A DNA stretch of 64,000 nt from an uncultured Lachnospiraceae bacterium (lineage in GTDB: Bacteria > Bacillota > Clostridia > Lachnospirales > Lachnospiraceae): NCBI GenBank assembly GCA_947243855.1, contig CAMXIK010000001.1:186001-250000 (forward strand), read 5' to 3'. A program made the position numbers and the translations under genes. Shown in pieces: positions 33,079-42,301 of this stretch; position 1 is the first letter of the stretch, and each line of letters begins with the position of its first letter. Under the pieces are notes generated by a model, which saw nothing but the letters and a program-made list of their open reading frames with translations, was not told the DNA's origin and did not search any database.

Positions 33079-33948
33079 ATGATAAGTGAAAAAGCATACG
33101 CGAAAGTGAATCTGGGTCTTGATGTACTGCGGCGCAGACCGGACGGCTACCACGAGCTGAAAATGATTATGCAGACGGTAGATATTTGCGATGATTTGAC
33201 GTTTGAGAAGGAAAGCGAACCGGGTATCAGGCTGCGGATAGAGGGGGCTGATCTGCCTGCGGATAAAAATAATCTGGTTACCCGCGCGGCGGCTCTTTTA
33301 CTGCAAGAAAAGAAGATCAGCGAGGGCGTTACCATCACGTTAACGAAAAGAATTCCCATAGCGGCGGGCATGGCGGGAGGAAGCGCGGACGCGGCGGCTG
33401 CCATGCGGGGATTAAACAGTCTCTTTGAAATGGGATATTCGACGGAAGACCTGCGGGAACTTGGGGTGAAGCTGGGAGCGGATATTCCCTACTGTATTGC
33501 AGGCGGGACGATGTTGTCGGAGGGAATCGGGGAAGTGCTGACGCCGCTTCCTGCGCCGCCGGAATGCTATCTGGCGGTGGCTAAGCCGGATATCGATGTG
33601 TCTACGGCCTTTGTCTACCAGAATCTGCGGGCGGACAGCCTGCCTTTTCATCCGGACATCGACGGCATGGCGGATGCGCTTGCCGCGGGAGATCTGAGGG
33701 GGATTACGGAAAGGATGGGAAACGTATTGGAAACGGTCACCGTGCCGGCTTATCCGGTGATCGACAGGATCAAGAAAAGGATGTGTGAATTGGGTGCGGA
33801 AAATGCGCTGATGAGCGGCAGCGGGCCTACCGTGTTCGGAATCTATCAAGAGCAGGCGGCGGCGGCGAAAGCGGCGGCGGCGATCAGGGAAGAGAAACTT
33901 GCGGGGGCCGTTTTTGCAACACGGTTTTGCGGCAGCGTAAACGCGTAA
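33079..33948 (+). CDS. ispE: 4-diphosphocytidyl-2-C-methyl-D-erythritol kinase
   Basis: GHMP kinase of the MEP isoprenoid pathway, phosphorylating CDP-methylerythritol. It is 289 residues from ATG 33079, preceded by GGAGGAG; the track start at 33028 has no ribosome site. Motifs: KAYAKVNLGLDVLRRRPDGYHEL at the N-terminus, the ATP-binding PIAAGMAGGSADAAAAMRGLN near residue 93, GADIPYCIAGG near 137 and the C-terminal LMSGSGPTVFG. A GntR regulator gene follows after 11 bases and is likely co-transcribed. No other MEP genes are in the window. Confidence 0.96.
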   Translation: MISEKAYAKVNLGLDVLRRRPDGYHELKMIMQTVDICDDLTFEKESEPGIRLRIEGADLPADKNNLVTRAAALLLQEKKISEGVTITLTKRIPIAAGMAGGSADAAAAMRGLNSLFEMGYSTEDLRELGVKLGADIPYCIAGGTMLSEGIGEVLTPLPAPPECYLAVAKPDIDVSTAFVYQNLRADSLPFHPDIDGMADALAAGDLRGITERMGNVLETVTVPAYPVIDRIKKRMCELGAENALMSGSGPTVFGIYQEQAAAAKAAAAIREEKLAGAVFATRFCGSVNA

Positions 33949-33959
33949 GGGGGATTTCT

Positions 33960-34646
33960 ATGGATCATGATTTTACAGTGAATATGAATGAGTTCCTTCC
34001 TCTGCGGGACGTGGTGTTCAATACACTGCGCCGCGCAATTTTGACAGGTGAACTCAGACCCGGGGAGCGGCTGATGGAGATTCATCTGGCAAACCGTCTG
34101 GGGGTGAGCCGCACGCCGATCAGGGAGGCGATACGCAAGCTGGAGCTGGAGGGATTGGTGACCATGATCCCGAGACGGGGCGCGGAGGTAGCGCAGATCA
34201 CGGAGAAAAGCCTGCAGGATGTATTGGAGGTGAGGCGCGCGCTGGACGCCCTTTGCGCCGAGCTTGCCTGCGACAGAATTACGAATGAGGGAAAGGCGGC
34301 GTTAGCGCAGGCCTGCGATACCTTTGAGGAAGCCACCAAAACGGGGGATATCGTGACGATTGCGGAGGCGGATGTGGCTCTTCACGATATCATTGTGCAG
34401 GCCACGGGAAACCAGAGGCTGATCCAACTGATCAATAATTTGTCCGAGCAGATGTACCGCTATCGTTTTGAGTATATTAAGGACGAGAGCGGGCATGAAA
34501 ATTTGGTCAACGAGCATAGGATGATATATGAGAGCATTATGGAGGGCGATAAGGAAGGCGCGGCTACGGCGGCCAGACTCCATATTGACAATCAGGAACA
34601 GAGCATTATCAGGCAAATACGCATCGATCCCGGCAGAAAAAAGTAA
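33960..34646 (+). CDS. GntR/FadR-type transcriptional regulator
   Basis: 228 residues from ATG 33960, with GGGGGAT before it; the track start at 33927 lies inside ispE. The N-terminal winged helix reads LRDVVFNTLRRAILTGELRPGERLMEIHLANRLGVSRTPIREAIRKLELEGLVTMIPRRGAEV. The C-terminal FCD all-helical effector domain starts near residue 85 (LQDVLEVRRALDALCAELAC), with metal-type residues in ADVALHDIIVQATGN and NEHRMIYESIMEGD. Metabolite ligand unknown. It follows ispE closely, which is a common clostridial arrangement rather than proof of a shared function. Confidence 0.93.
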   Translation: MDHDFTVNMNEFLPLRDVVFNTLRRAILTGELRPGERLMEIHLANRLGVSRTPIREAIRKLELEGLVTMIPRRGAEVAQITEKSLQDVLEVRRALDALCAELACDRITNEGKAALAQACDTFEEATKTGDIVTIAEADVALHDIIVQATGNQRLIQLINNLSEQMYRYRFEYIKDESGHENLVNEHRMIYESIMEGDKEGAATAARLHIDNQEQSIIRQIRIDPGRKK

Positions 34647-34690
34647 GATCGGGTAAAGATTTTGTATCAGAGCGCCTCTGCGAGGGCATA

Positions 34691-34723
34691 CTCCCAATGT
34701 CGGAAGAAAACGGCAGATGGGAG
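34691..34723 (+). other. Leader hairpin before a small ORF
   Basis: CTCCCA (34691-34696) pairs with TGGGAG (34718-34723), with an inner TGTCG/CGGCA stem. The 3' arm includes the only good ribosome site (GGGAG) for the small ORF that begins at 34732. It may limit its translation. Confidence 0.4.
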
Positions 34724-34731
34724 TGGGAATT

Positions 34732-35040
34732 ATGTGGGAAAAGATAAAAATGCTGACGGCTTGTGTATGCGCGGCAGCTTGGTGGAGCGTATTTTATCCG
34801 GAGCTTTGTTTTACAGAAGCAACCTGCCAGTTGGTGCAGACTGCAGAAACGGAAAACGAGGCCGTAGATTTTGGGACGGCCAAGACCGCAGAAGCGGGGA
34901 AAAACGGACAGGATGCTGTGGTACAGGGCGGCCAGACGGACACAGCCGCTGGGATTTTATGGGCCGGAGACGGCGAAGTGGTGATACGCAGCCGGTTTTT
35001 GGAGTGGTGTGAAGAGACGCTGCTTGAGAAAAAAGAATAG
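34732..35040 (+). CDS. Small exported or membrane-anchored protein, unknown
   Basis: About 102 residues from ATG 34732 (MWEKIKMLTACVCAAAWWSVFYPELCF). The N-terminus is a short basic stretch and a hydrophobic helix, with no obvious lipobox. The remainder is acidic and low-complexity (TAETENEAVDFGTAKTAEAGKNG), with a final charged helix EWCEETLLEKKE. It lies between gntR and murI on the same strand. A reading on the other strand is a shadow of murI. It is plausible as a real gene from position and ribosome site, but no family is recognised. Confidence 0.5.
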   Translation: MWEKIKMLTACVCAAAWWSVFYPELCFTEATCQLVQTAETENEAVDFGTAKTAEAGKNGQDAVVQGGQTDTAAGILWAGDGEVVIRSRFLEWCEETLLEKKE

Positions 35041-35056
35041 AGAAAGGTTACAGATC

Positions 35057-35890
35057 ATGAGTGGAAAGGAAGAATGGCATAACAAGCCCATCGGGGTTTT
35101 TGATTCGGGAGTAGGCGGGTTGACGGTGGCCCGCGAGATCATGAGACAGCTTCCCAACGAGAGGATTGTTTATTTCGGGGATACGGCTCGTGTGCCTTAT
35201 GGAAGCAAATCGAAGGAGACGGTGACCAGATATTCCAGACAGATCGTGCGGTTTTTGGAGACGCAGGATGTGAAGGCCATTGTGGCTGCCTGCAACACGG
35301 TCAGCGCCTACGCGTTGGAAGAATTGGAGAAAGAAGTGGATATCCCGATGATCGGCGTGGTAAAGCCGGGGGTCAGAGCGGCGCTTGACGCCACCGTCAA
35401 TAAAAAGATTGGCGTGATATGCACGGAAGCTACCATGAACAGTGGAATCTACAGCCGTTACATACAAGAAAATGACAATACTGTCAGAATAATAGGGAAG
35501 GCGTGTCCGCTGTTTGTGCCGTTGGTGGAGGAAGGACTTTGGGAAGATCCAGTCACGGACGAGATTGCGCGCCGTTATTTGACGGAGCTTGTGGACAGCG
35601 GCATTGACACCTTAATTCTGGGATGCACCCACTATCCCATGCTCCGCTCTACGGTGGGAAAAATCGTTGGGGATCAGGTGACGTTAGTCAATCCAGCTTA
35701 TGAGACGGCGCGGGAGTTAAAGGCGCTTTTGGAGGAAAAGGGGCTAGAGAGCGAGCACAGGCCGGAGCTTGGCACGGAGCTGTACCGTTTCTATGTCAGC
35801 GACGGAGCCGATAAGTTCCAGCGGTTTGCCAACTCGATTTTGACCTACGGGATTTTGTCCGCAAAAGTGATTCGGATTGATGAATACTAG
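35057..35890 (+). CDS. murI: Glutamate racemase
   Basis: Cofactor-independent racemase making D-glutamate for peptidoglycan. 277 residues from ATG 35057, with AGAAAGG before it; the track start at 35009 overlaps the previous ORF. The start region KPIGVFDSGVGGLTVAREI carries the catalytic-type Asp-Ser pair. The two catalytic cysteines are in AIVAACNTVSAYA (near residue 85) and LGCTHYPML (near 193), and YFGDTARVPYGSKS is also conserved. It is followed after 12 bases by a DUF1934 gene, a common neighbour in Clostridia. Confidence 0.96.
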   Translation: MSGKEEWHNKPIGVFDSGVGGLTVAREIMRQLPNERIVYFGDTARVPYGSKSKETVTRYSRQIVRFLETQDVKAIVAACNTVSAYALEELEKEVDIPMIGVVKPGVRAALDATVNKKIGVICTEATMNSGIYSRYIQENDNTVRIIGKACPLFVPLVEEGLWEDPVTDEIARRYLTELVDSGIDTLILGCTHYPMLRSTVGKIVGDQVTLVNPAYETARELKALLEEKGLESEHRPELGTELYRFYVSDGADKFQRFANSILTYGILSAKVIRIDEY

Positions 35891-35902
35891 AGGTAAAATG
35901 AT

Positions 35903-36361
35903 ATGACGAAAGAAGTATTATTGACGTTGCAGGGGCTGCAGTTCGATCAGCGGGAGGAGAACGCCGACAAGATCGAGACGGTCACGGTAGGCGATTATTT
36001 TAAGAAAAACGACAGACATTACGTGATCTATGAAGAAGTCACGGAGGGGTTCGACCGTCCCACGAAAAACCGCCTCAAATTCAGCGAGCATATGGTGGAA
36101 CTGACCCGCAACGGACTGGTCAACGTACATATGATTTTTCAGGAAAATAAAAAGAATCTGTCCAACTATAACACACCTTTCGGACAGATTTTGGTGGGCA
36201 TTGATACCAAACAGATCAAAATCGACGAGAGAGAAGACAACATTGTCGTAGACGTGGACTATGCCCTCGATATTAATTACGAGTTTCTTTCCGACTGCCA
36301 TATTAAAATTGATATCCGTCCCAAAGACATAGAAAACGGCGGCTTCACGCTGCTTTCGTGA
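35903..36361 (+). CDS. DUF1934 beta-barrel protein
   Basis: A 152-residue protein of the DUF1934/YwiB family, which forms a small calycin-like beta-barrel. Diagnostic elements: MTKEVLLTLQGLQ at the start, HYVIYEEVTEGF, NRLKFSEHMVELTRNGLVNVHMIFQENKKNLSNYNTPFGQILVGIDTKQIKI, and a C-terminal VDYALDINYEFLSDCHIKIDI. The ligand or function is unknown. It is probably co-transcribed with murI. Its last codons overlap the terminator of the convergent gene. Confidence 0.9.
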   Translation: MTKEVLLTLQGLQFDQREENADKIETVTVGDYFKKNDRHYVIYEEVTEGFDRPTKNRLKFSEHMVELTRNGLVNVHMIFQENKKNLSNYNTPFGQILVGIDTKQIKIDEREDNIVVDVDYALDINYEFLSDCHIKIDIRPKDIENGGFTLLS

Positions 36362-36368
36362 AACCGCC
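36338..36368 (-). terminator. Terminator of the minus-strand membrane gene
   Basis: GGCGG-C-TTCACG (36338-36349) pairs with CGTGAA-A-CCGCC (36357-36368), one mismatch. On the minus strand the stem is followed by GTTTTCT. It therefore ends the gene at 36375, and lies within the 3' end of the DUF1934 gene. Confidence 0.7.
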
Positions 36369-36374
36369 AAGCTA

Positions 36375-36851
36375 TCACTTTACGGGCTTCGCGCCCGCCT
36401 TTTCCTGTGCTTTTTCCACCATCTGTTTAAACTTGCTCTTTTTCTTCTGCTCTACGACAACCGGTTTGCCGTGCAGTCCCTTTACCCCGGTAATATAAAT
36501 TCCGCTTACTACGGCTTTTACTTCCTTTTTAACGGGAACGGAGTCAAAGATGCTTTCCTCGCAGATCAGGGTCATGATCTGAGGGCCGACCTTGGCTTTT
36601 ACAACGGGAAGCTTGGAGCTTCGCAGAAGCTTGGGCGTCTGCTCCACGACTACCTGTGGAAGACCGGCGTCTTTTAGCTTCATCCTTTTTTTGTCAATGA
36701 CCAGCATGGATATGGTCTGCTTCATCGCGTCGATCTGTTCCTGCTGTTCGCTTTGCTTTTTCTGCGCTTTCTTTCCAAGGAAATATAACACGACCACGGC
36801 GACAAGAAGAACCGCCAGGATCACCAATAAAACAATTGTAACTGTACTCAT
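36375..36851 (-). CDS. Single-helix membrane protein, unknown function
   Basis: 158 residues from ATG 36851 (MSTVTIVLLVILAVLLVAVVVLYFL), with GGAGG 9 bases before it; the track start at 36950 has no ribosome site. The N-terminal helix (residues 4-25) is followed by a basic, coiled-coil-like stretch (GKKAQKKQSEQQEQIDAMKQTISMLVIDKKRMKLKDAGLPQ) and a small beta-rich cytosolic domain (PVVKAKVGPQIMTLICEESIFDSVPVKKEVKAVVSGIYITGVKG). A very basic tail ends the protein. The type (N-out, C-in) is common in Lachnospiraceae but not characterised. It is its own unit, with a terminator. Confidence 0.75.
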   Translation of the reverse strand: MSTVTIVLLVILAVLLVAVVVLYFLGKKAQKKQSEQQEQIDAMKQTISMLVIDKKRMKLKDAGLPQVVVEQTPKLLRSSKLPVVKAKVGPQIMTLICEESIFDSVPVKKEVKAVVSGIYITGVKGLHGKPVVVEQKKKSKFKQMVEKAQEKAGAKPVK

Positions 36852-36954
36852 CCGATAGCCTCCATTTTCGATAGTTAACGGTTTGTTATGCCGTTTTCTA
36901 GAATCACTGCATGTATTGGATATTTTATCATTGATTCCTAGGTTGCGCAAGCTA

Positions 36955-38142
36955 TTATGAGGAGACTCTTTTTGATTTTCGACAAAGCAGGACGCTGATT
37001 AATAACAGGATTGGAAAAACGATGCCTGCCAGAACGCCTATTTTCAGGTTGTCGTTAAGCGCGCCGGACACCATGCCGACTAACGTAGGCCCGCCCGAGC
37101 AGCCGATATCCCCGCCAAGGGCCAGCAGGGCGAACATGGCCGTCCCGCCTCTGGGTAAGGCGGCGGAGGCCTTGCTGAACGTTCCCGGCCACATAATGCC
37201 TACCGACAGGCCGCAGACAGCGCAGAAAATCAGGCTGAGCTGGGGAAGAGGCGAAAGGGAAATCCCCAGATAGGACACAATACAAAGAAAGCTGCTATAA
37301 ATCATAAAGCGGTCCAGATGAATGCGGTCGCCGTATTTTCCGTAAAAGAGTCTGGATGTGCCCATCAGGATGGCGAAAGCCATAGGCCCGGCAAGGTCGC
37401 CCGCCGTTTTGGAGATGCCGAGTCCCTTTTCCGCAAAGGTGGAAGCCCATTGGCTGACTGCCTGCTCGCTGGCTCCCGCGCAGATCATCATGATCAGCAA
37501 AACCCAGAATACCCGAATCCGAAATAATTCTTTGATCTGTAATCCGGTTTCCCCTTCCTCCATCAGCGGCGCGATAGGAACCCGCGCAAATACAAAGGCG
37601 TTGCCAAGGGGGATCAAGGCCCAGAACCATGCCAGCAGTTTCCAGTTTTCAATGCCTGCCAGATGGAAAAACAGGGTGGAAACCAATACGACGCCCGCAT
37701 GGCCCCAGCAGTAAAAAGAATGCAGCAGACTCATGGCTTTCGCCTTGTTGTCGGAGGGACACGACTCCATCACCGGGCTGACAAGCACCTCCAGAAGGCC
37801 GCCGCCGACGGCATAAATCATGACTGCAAGTAATATGCCGATAAAGGGGGCGGGCAGGATTTCCGGCAGAACCGTAAGCAAAACCAATCCGGCCGCCGAC
37901 AGGACGTGGGCGATGATCATGGAAGCGCGGTAGCCTATTTTATCCACAAAGCCTACGGAAAGCAGATCGATCAGCAGTTGGATTCCGAAATTGAATGTTA
38001 CCAGCAGGGTAATCTGGGAAAGGGGAATCTGGTAACTGCGTTGAAAAAACAAAAACAGCAGCGGTGTAAAATTATTGACAATGGCCTGCACGATATAGCC
38101 CACGAAGCAGGCTGTAATAGTTTTATTATATTGATTTTTCAT
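36955..38142 (-). CDS. MFS transporter
   Basis: Major facilitator, 395 residues from ATG 38142, with AAGGAGG before it; the track start at 38202 lies upstream of it. About 12 helices are visible, split by a cytosolic loop at about 190-205 (IAPLMEEGETGLQIKELFR). Motif-A-like loops are seen as DLLSVGFVDKIGYRASM and GKYGDRIHLDRF. The sequence resembles the fucose/glucose-type or FucP/FLVCR-like branch (VSQWASTFAEKGLGISKTAGDLAG, PGTFSKASAALPRGGTAMFALLALGGDIGCSGGP). The substrate is unknown. No neighbouring catabolic genes point to one. Confidence 0.85.
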   Translation of the reverse strand: MKNQYNKTITACFVGYIVQAIVNNFTPLLFLFFQRSYQIPLSQITLLVTFNFGIQLLIDLLSVGFVDKIGYRASMIIAHVLSAAGLVLLTVLPEILPAPFIGILLAVMIYAVGGGLLEVLVSPVMESCPSDNKAKAMSLLHSFYCWGHAGVVLVSTLFFHLAGIENWKLLAWFWALIPLGNAFVFARVPIAPLMEEGETGLQIKELFRIRVFWVLLIMMICAGASEQAVSQWASTFAEKGLGISKTAGDLAGPMAFAILMGTSRLFYGKYGDRIHLDRFMIYSSFLCIVSYLGISLSPLPQLSLIFCAVCGLSVGIMWPGTFSKASAALPRGGTAMFALLALGGDIGCSGGPTLVGMVSGALNDNLKIGVLAGIVFPILLLISVLLCRKSKRVSS

Positions 38143-38301
38143 AAGCTTGCCCTCCTTACAGATGGAAGTATATCGTATTTCTTTTGACAAGTCATGATAC
38201 AAAATGACCGATTTCTAGTATAATATCGCCATTTTCTGTTTCGGGAGCAGTTTTCGGTTCCGCGGACTGTCAAGCGGGCATGGGTGATTGTTCTGCGGAT
38301 A

Positions 38302-38331
38302 TGGACAAATTCAGGATATCTGTGCTATAGT
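38302..38331 (+). promoter_or_regulatory. Promoter of the trigger-factor-like lipoprotein gene
   Basis: TGGACA (38302-38307), 18 bases, TATAGT (38326-38331), 42 bases before the start codon. The rest of this 230-base gap holds the divergent MFS promoter region and no further gene. Confidence 0.6.
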
Positions 38332-38372
38332 AGAAACTGTATTTATGAATGAAAAGAGGTCATGAGGAGACA

Positions 38373-39467
38373 ATGAAAAGAAAACTTTATGTGTTGGCAG
38401 CGATGCTAATTTCATCGCTGTTTCTGACTGCCTGCGGCAGCAAAGAGTATTTGAAGGATATCAAGGCCGAGAAGTACGTGGCCTTGGGCGATTATAAGGG
38501 CGTTGAGGTTTCGGTAGAGAAAACGGAGGTGCCGGAAGGCGCGGTGGAGAAATTTATTGAGGGAAATTTCCTTGCCGCGAAGGCCGAAAAGGTGCCTGTG
38601 ACAGGCAGGCCGGTTCAAGCGGGAGATATTGTCAACATTGACTTTGTCGGATATCAGGACGGAGTTGCTTTCGACGGCGGCACTGGCGAGGACTATGACT
38701 TGACCATCGGTTCGGGACGGTTTATCGATGGCTTTGAAGATGGGCTGGTCGGCGCCAATGAAGGAGACAAGGTAAGCCTTGACTTGAAGTTCCCTGATCC
38801 CTATGATCCTAATCCGGATCTGGCGGGGGCGCCCGTGGTGTTCGAGGTGACTGTAAACAGCATTAGCGAGAACAAACTGCCGGAATTGACGGACGAGCTG
38901 GTAAAACAGCTAGCCGAAGAAGGGTATCAGGTGGGAACCTGTCAGACTGCCGCCGAGCTGCGGGATTGGATTCGTGAGCTTTATGACCAGTCGGCGCAGA
39001 GCGATTACGAAAACCGGCTGGAGACGGCGCTGGCTTCCTCCATTATGGATAGCAGCACCTTTGAGGAACTGCCGGAGGAGCTGGTAGCCCGTTATACTAA
39101 GAGCGTGGAGAACAACATGAGCGCCAAAGCCACCTCAGCAGGCATGACGCTGGCACAGTATATGCAGCTATATCAGGGGCTCGACGAGGCGGGATATCAG
39201 GCGGCCTTTGCGGAGAACGGCGCGCGGATGGCGAAACAGTATGTGATGTATCAGGCCATTGCTGATCAGGAGGGCCTAGCGCCCACCGAAGAGGAGATCG
39301 CAGAGGAAACCGCCGCTATCATGACATTTTATAACTATTCCTCCGAGGAAGAGCTGAAAAAGAGCGTGGATATGGAAGCCATCGGGGAAGATCTGATGCG
39401 GAAAAAGGTAGTGGCATTTTTAATAGAAAATGCAAATATTCAGGCGGCGTCGACGATTGCAGACTGA
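38373..39467 (+). CDS. Trigger-factor-like peptidyl-prolyl isomerase lipoprotein
   Basis: 364 residues from ATG 38373 (GAGGAG before it). The lipoprotein signal ends in LFLTAC, so the mature protein is anchored outside. Residues about 75-160 are an FKBP-type domain: [62 protein letters not shown]. Residues 170-350 form the trigger-factor C-terminal chaperone arm, with [43 protein letters not shown] and [15 protein letters not shown]. The N-terminal ribosome-docking domain of cytosolic trigger factor is absent. It is therefore a secreted foldase, comparable in role to PrsA. It sits alone before asnS. Confidence 0.9.
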   Translation: MKRKLYVLAAMLISSLFLTACGSKEYLKDIKAEKYVALGDYKGVEVSVEKTEVPEGAVEKFIEGNFLAAKAEKVPVTGRPVQAGDIVNIDFVGYQDGVAFDGGTGEDYDLTIGSGRFIDGFEDGLVGANEGDKVSLDLKFPDPYDPNPDLAGAPVVFEVTVNSISENKLPELTDELVKQLAEEGYQVGTCQTAAELRDWIRELYDQSAQSDYENRLETALASSIMDSSTFEELPEELVARYTKSVENNMSAKATSAGMTLAQYMQLYQGLDEAGYQAAFAENGARMAKQYVMYQAIADQEGLAPTEEEIAEETAAIMTFYNYSSEEELKKSVDMEAIGEDLMRKKVVAFLIENANIQAASTIAD

Positions 39468-39526
39468 CAAAGCGTAACGGCAGCCGGGAGCAGATAACAG
39501 GAACGGGAAGAAAACAGGGGGTAACT

Positions 39527-40918
39527 ATGGACTTAACGGATATCAGGGATTTATATCGTGACAGTGAAGCGTATTTTGACAAGGAGGTAACGGTCGGCGG
39601 CTGGATCAGGAGTATCAGGGATTCCAAAACCTTCGGCTTTATCGTGGTGAACGACGGCACGTTTTTTGAGCCGCTGCAGATTGTGTATGCGGATGGGCTG
39701 GACAATTTTGAGGCCATATCCAAACTGAACGTGGGTTCGGCGATTGTGGCCCGGGGAAAGATCGTGGCGACGCCGCAGGCGAAGCAGAAGTTTGAGATGC
39801 AGGCGGAGGAGATTATTGTGGAGGGCGTTTCCACAGCGGATTATCCTTTGCAGAAAAAACGGCACAGCTTTGAATATCTGCGCACCATTTCCCATCTGCG
39901 CCCTAGAACCAATACGTTTCAGGCGGTATTCCGGGTGCGCTCTCTGATCGCCTATGCGATCCACACGTTCTTTCAGGAGAGGGGATTTGTCTATGTGCAC
40001 ACGCCTATCATTACGGGAAGCGACTGCGAGGGCGCAGGCGAAATGTTTCAGGTGACCACCATGGATTTAAACAATCTGCCGACGACGGAGGACGGGCAGG
40101 TGGATTACAGTCTGGATTTTTTCGGGAAACCCACGAATCTGACTGTGAGCGGACAGCTTAATGTGGAGACTTATGCGTTTGCTTTTAAGAATGTATATAC
40201 GTTCGGCCCTACGTTCCGGGCGGAAAATTCTAACACCACCAGACATGCGGCGGAGTTTTGGATGATCGAGCCGGAGATGGCTTTCGCGGATCTGACGGAC
40301 GATATGATGGTGGCGGAGGCGATGTTAAAGCATATTATCCGCTATGTGTTGGAACATGCGCCGGAAGAAATGAATTTCTTTAATCAGTTTGTGGATAAGG
40401 GTCTGATCGAACGGTTGAACCATGTGTTACACTCCGATTTTGCCCACGTGACTTACACGGAGGCCATTGAGATTTTGAAGAAGCACAACGACAGTTTTGA
40501 GTATAAGGTGGAGTGGGGCTGCGATTTGCAGACGGAGCACGAAAGATTCTTGACGGAGCAGGAGTTTAAGCGTCCAGTATTTGTGACGGATTACCCGAAG
40601 GAGATCAAGGCTTTTTATATGAAGCTGAATGAGGACGGTAAAACGGTTGCAGCCATGGACTGCCTAGTGCCGGGCATTGGAGAGATCATCGGCGGCAGCC
40701 AGAGGGAGGACGATTTGGCCCTGTTGGAGCGCAGGATGGACGAGCTGGGACTCAATAAAGAAGATTACCAGTTTTATCTGGATCTTCGCAAGTACGGTTC
40801 CGCCAGACACGCGGGTTTTGGATTGGGATTCGAGCGCTGTGTGATGTATCTGACGGGAATGGGCAATATCCGGGACGTGATTCCTTTTCCGAGGACGGTA
40901 AATAACTGCGAACTGTAA
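39527..40918 (+). CDS. asnS: Asparaginyl-tRNA synthetase
   Basis: Class IIb aminoacyl-tRNA synthetase charging tRNA-Asn, 463 residues. The OB-fold anticodon domain is residues 1-115 ([26 protein letters not shown]). The catalytic domain has motif 1 near [25 protein letters not shown], then [13 protein letters not shown], motif 2 as [30 protein letters not shown]-like sequence, and motif 3 as [25 protein letters not shown]. No T-box leader is present in the 59 bases before it. It probably shares transcripts with the lipoprotein gene upstream. Confidence 0.97.
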   Translation: MDLTDIRDLYRDSEAYFDKEVTVGGWIRSIRDSKTFGFIVVNDGTFFEPLQIVYADGLDNFEAISKLNVGSAIVARGKIVATPQAKQKFEMQAEEIIVEGVSTADYPLQKKRHSFEYLRTISHLRPRTNTFQAVFRVRSLIAYAIHTFFQERGFVYVHTPIITGSDCEGAGEMFQVTTMDLNNLPTTEDGQVDYSLDFFGKPTNLTVSGQLNVETYAFAFKNVYTFGPTFRAENSNTTRHAAEFWMIEPEMAFADLTDDMMVAEAMLKHIIRYVLEHAPEEMNFFNQFVDKGLIERLNHVLHSDFAHVTYTEAIEILKKHNDSFEYKVEWGCDLQTEHERFLTEQEFKRPVFVTDYPKEIKAFYMKLNEDGKTVAAMDCLVPGIGEIIGGSQREDDLALLERRMDELGLNKEDYQFYLDLRKYGSARHAGFGLGFERCVMYLTGMGNIRDVIPFPRTVNNCEL

Positions 40919-40968
40919 TCGTGTGAAAAAACGTGCATTCTCCGCATGATGTAAGAACGGATGCTAAG

Positions 40969-42198
40969 ATGAAGAAGAGCTTAAAGAGACGGTTGTATCT
41001 TGTATTTACATTACTATTGTGTCTTTCAGTGGTAGACCCGATTTCGGCTACCACTATTTCCGATTTGAAAGAGGACGTGAAAAAAAATCAGTCGCACTTG
41101 AAAAACGCCCAGCAGAAGATTTCCGACGCGGAGGAAGCGCAGGAGGGCGTGGGGGAAGAGATCGATGAGATGGACGCGGAGCTGGTGAGCCTGCTTACGG
41201 ACATCGAGCTGATCGAGGACGCCATCGAGGAGAAAGAAGAGGATATCGCGCAGACGCAGATCGATCTGGAAGCGGCTGTGGCCGAGAAGGACGAGCAGTA
41301 CGAGTCCATGAAAATCCGAATCCAGTTTATGTATGAGAAGGGCGATTCTTCCTATCTGCATATCTTTTTCGGCGCAGGCAATATGGGCGATATGGTGAAC
41401 CGCGCCAACTATGTGGAGGAGCTGTATGATTATGACCGGAAGCTCCTTGCCGAGTATGAGGAGACGGTACATCGTGTGGAGGAGATACAGGACAGGCTCG
41501 AGGAAGATAAGTCCGAGCTGGAAACTTCCAGAACGGAATTACAGGAGGGGCAGCAATATCTGGAAGAGATGCTTGCCCAGAAGAAAACGGAATACGAAAA
41601 TTACGGCGTGATGCTGAGTAAGGCGAAGCAGGAGGCGGCCACTTACACGGCCAAGATCAAGCAGGAGACGGCACAGATCAAAAAGCTTGAGGAAGAAGAA
41701 CGCAGGCGCAGGGAGGAAGAGGAGAGAAAGAGAAAAGAGGAGGAAGAACGGCGCAGAAAAGAACAGGAGGCGCTGATGGCGAGTCAAGACGACGATGACG
41801 ACGACGGAGATTCTGATAGCCATGAGGAGGAAAAGCCAGTCGTTTCCGGCGGAAGCGGTAAGGGAGCGGATATCGCCAATTATGCCTGCAAGTTTATCGG
41901 CAATCCCTATGTTGCGGGCGGTACCAGTCTGACAAACGGGGCGGATTGTTCCGGCTTTGTGATGTCGGTCTATAAGAATTTCGGTATTAACCTTCCCCGA
42001 AGCTCCTATGCACAGTCAACGGTCGGTAAGGGGGTGTCTTACTCCGAAGCAAGACCGGGAGATGTGATTTACTACGGCGGCCATGTGGGTATCTACATAG
42101 GAAACGGACAGATCGTACATGCCAGCACGGAGCGGACGGGGATTAAGATTACTTCCGCGACGTATCGGAGTATCATTACGGTGAGGCGGATTGTGTAG
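40969..42198 (+). CDS. Coiled-coil NlpC/P60 peptidoglycan endopeptidase
   Basis: Secreted D,L-endopeptidase-type wall hydrolase. 409 residues from ATG 40969 (the track start at 40933 precedes the signal sequence). The signal peptide ends near ISATT. The long coiled coil (residues 30-280, DLKEDVKKNQSHLKNAQQ..., very Glu/Lys-rich) is of the PcsB/CwlO type, normally controlled by FtsEX. An acidic linker QDDDDDDGDSDSHEEE leads to the NlpC/P60 domain: ADCSGFVMSVYKNFGINLPRSS (catalytic Cys), GDVIYYGGHVGIYIGNGQIVHAST (catalytic His). No ftsEX genes are adjacent. A strong terminator follows. Confidence 0.93.
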   Translation: MKKSLKRRLYLVFTLLLCLSVVDPISATTISDLKEDVKKNQSHLKNAQQKISDAEEAQEGVGEEIDEMDAELVSLLTDIELIEDAIEEKEEDIAQTQIDLEAAVAEKDEQYESMKIRIQFMYEKGDSSYLHIFFGAGNMGDMVNRANYVEELYDYDRKLLAEYEETVHRVEEIQDRLEEDKSELETSRTELQEGQQYLEEMLAQKKTEYENYGVMLSKAKQEAATYTAKIKQETAQIKKLEEEERRRREEEERKRKEEEERRRKEQEALMASQDDDDDDGDSDSHEEEKPVVSGGSGKGADIANYACKFIGNPYVAGGTSLTNGADCSGFVMSVYKNFGINLPRSSYAQSTVGKGVSYSEARPGDVIYYGGHVGIYIGNGQIVHASTERTGIKITSATYRSIITVRRIV

Positions 42199-42205
42199 CA
42201 TTTTC

Positions 42206-42254
42206 AAAACAGATGCAGAAATCATAAAGAGATTTCCACATCTGTTTGCTTTTT
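42206..42254 (+). terminator. Terminator of the NlpC/P60 gene
   Basis: AAACAGATG (42207-42215) pairs with CATCTGTTT, and an inner GAAATC/GATTTC stem extends it. GCTTTTT follows. It is a clear Rho-independent terminator. Confidence 0.85.
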
Positions 42255-42301
42255 GGAGAAAAAGCTGGAATAGATGATCTTATGATAACGGGGAGATAGA
42301 A

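Noticed and set aside
39468-39526. Possible T-box leader before asnS
   Set aside because: The gap is only 59 bases and contains neither specifier loop nor T-box sequence.
41690-41830. GAAGAA/GAGGAG-rich stretch as a repeat
   Set aside because: Coding low complexity of the coiled coil and acidic linker in the NlpC/P60 protein.
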